Positions 5,008 through 5,527 of a stretch of DNA of 5,527 nt are shown piece after piece. The notes below the pieces were generated by a model that saw only the letters and a program-made list of their open reading frames with translations, was not told where the DNA came from and did not search any database. Numbering within the stretch: the stretch's first letter is position 1; each line of letters begins with the position of its first letter. The DNA comes from Chloroflexia bacterium (GTDB taxonomy: Bacteria > Chloroflexota > Chloroflexia > Thermomicrobiales > UBA6265), in NCBI GenBank assembly GCA_013696525.1, contig JACCYK010000052.1, forward strand, positions 1-5,527, in the 5' to 3' direction. A program made the position numbers and the translations under genes.

Positions 5008-5527
5008 GTGTTGCAATCGCTGTTCGGCCGCGCCAAGACCCAAATGGTCTCCGCCGCGGACGCGCTTCCCGGCCGGCCCGATCCCGCGTTCCCGGTTCCC
5101 GATCGCCACGAGGTGCTCGGCACCCCAATCAAGCCTCCCTTCCCGGATCACCTCGAAACGGCGATCTTCGGCCTCGGCTGCTTCTGGGGAGCGGAGCGCA
5201 TCTTCTGGCAGACGCCCGGCGTCTACACCACGGCGGCCGGCTACGCCGGTGGCATCAGCCCGAACCCGACCTACGAGGAAGTCTGCTCGGCCAAGACCGG
5301 CCACACCGAAGTCGTCCTGGTGGTCTTCGATCCCGCCCAACTGTCGTATCGAGACCTCCTGAAAGTCTTCTGGGAATCGCACAATCCGACCCAGGGCATG
5401 CGCCAGGGCAACGATGTCGGCACCCAGTACCGCTCCGCGATCTACTACACCAACGAAGCGCAGGCAGCCATCGCCGAGGAAACAAAAGCGGACTACGAAA
5501 TCGCCCTCACCGCCGCCGGCCACGAGC
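5008..5527 (+). CDS. msrA: Peptide methionine sulfoxide reductase MsrA (3' end outside window)
   Basis: MsrA reduces the S-epimer of methionine sulfoxide in proteins and free methionine, normally using thioredoxin, and repairs oxidative damage. The 173 visible codons include GCFWGAER with catalytic Cys58. Y89, E101 (in GHTEVV), D136 and Y141 (in [11 protein letters not shown]) sit at the same offsets from the cysteine as the active-site residues Tyr82, Glu94, Asp129 and Tyr134 of the E. coli enzyme (Cys51). All catalytic positions seen are therefore intact. The resolving cysteines, if present, would lie near the C-terminus beyond position 5527. About 50 residues precede GCFWG, a common extended N-terminus without a signal peptide, so the enzyme should be cytosolic. 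It is divergent from the coiled-coil gene. No convincing promoter is visible between 4727 and 5007. Confidence 0.96.
   Translation, partial: MLQSLFGRAKTQMVSAADALPGRPDPAFPVPDRHEVLGTPIKPPFPDHLETAIFGLGCFWGAERIFWQTPGVYTTAAGYAGGISPNPTYEEVCSAKTGHTEVVLVVFDPAQLSYRDLLKVFWESHNPTQGMRQGNDVGTQYRSAIYYTNEAQAAIAEETKADYEIALTAAGHE

Noticed and set aside
4807..5523. Long minus-strand open frame (238 codons) opposite msrA
   Set aside because: It is antisense to a clear MsrA with intact catalytic residues; its translation is Gly/Arg/Val-rich with no recognisable domain, as expected from GC-rich codon bias.
1..5527. CRISPR array, insertion sequence, tRNA or rRNA
   Set aside because: No regularly spaced repeats, transposase-like protein, terminal inverted repeats or RNA-gene signatures were found on either strand.

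Overview
The window is GC-rich, gene-dense bacterial DNA. The protein style suggests Chloroflexota, in particular the Thermomicrobia/Sphaerobacter side: an MsrA with a short N-terminal extension before GCFWG, a stand-alone tandem-domain SagB-type dehydrogenase, and a cytosolic YceI. This is an impression from family resemblance only; no 16S or other decisive marker is present.

Layout, left to right. (1) Positions 1-116 hold no gene. (2) An HxlR-family winged-helix regulator is on the minus strand (117-530). (3) It is separated by a 245-bp control region from a divergent YceI-family gene (776-1327, plus). The control region carries an unusually clear pair of back-to-back promoters whose -35 hexamers occupy the same bases (623-629). 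AGTAA/TTACT-type operator-like repeats overlap the yceI -10 box and probable transcription start. (4) After a GC-rich spacer with stem-loops comes a SagB-type/nitroreductase-fold dehydrogenase (1420-2664, plus). It appears to have lost its N-terminal part. (5) Converging on it with only 19 bp between stop codons is a minus-strand gene pair: an unrecognised 305-residue coiled-coil protein (3809-4726) followed by an unrecognised multi-pass membrane protein (2684-3745). (6) Divergent from that pair, msrA (peptide methionine sulfoxide reductase A) starts at 5008 and runs off the right edge.

How the parts may work together. HxlR regulators often sense oxidants, quinones or aldehydes through an N-terminal cysteine (here Cys7) and commonly repress a divergent neighbour. 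The architecture fits HxlR controlling yceI and itself. With a flavin dehydrogenase-like gene and MsrA nearby, the neighbourhood has a loose redox/oxidative-damage theme, but no shared operon links these parts. The coiled-coil plus membrane protein pair is the least explained part of the window. I see no mobile element, CRISPR array, tRNA or rRNA, and no evidence of a wholly new system. The best leads are the shared-(-35) control region, the apparently 5'-truncated SagB gene and the uncharacterised two-gene operon.
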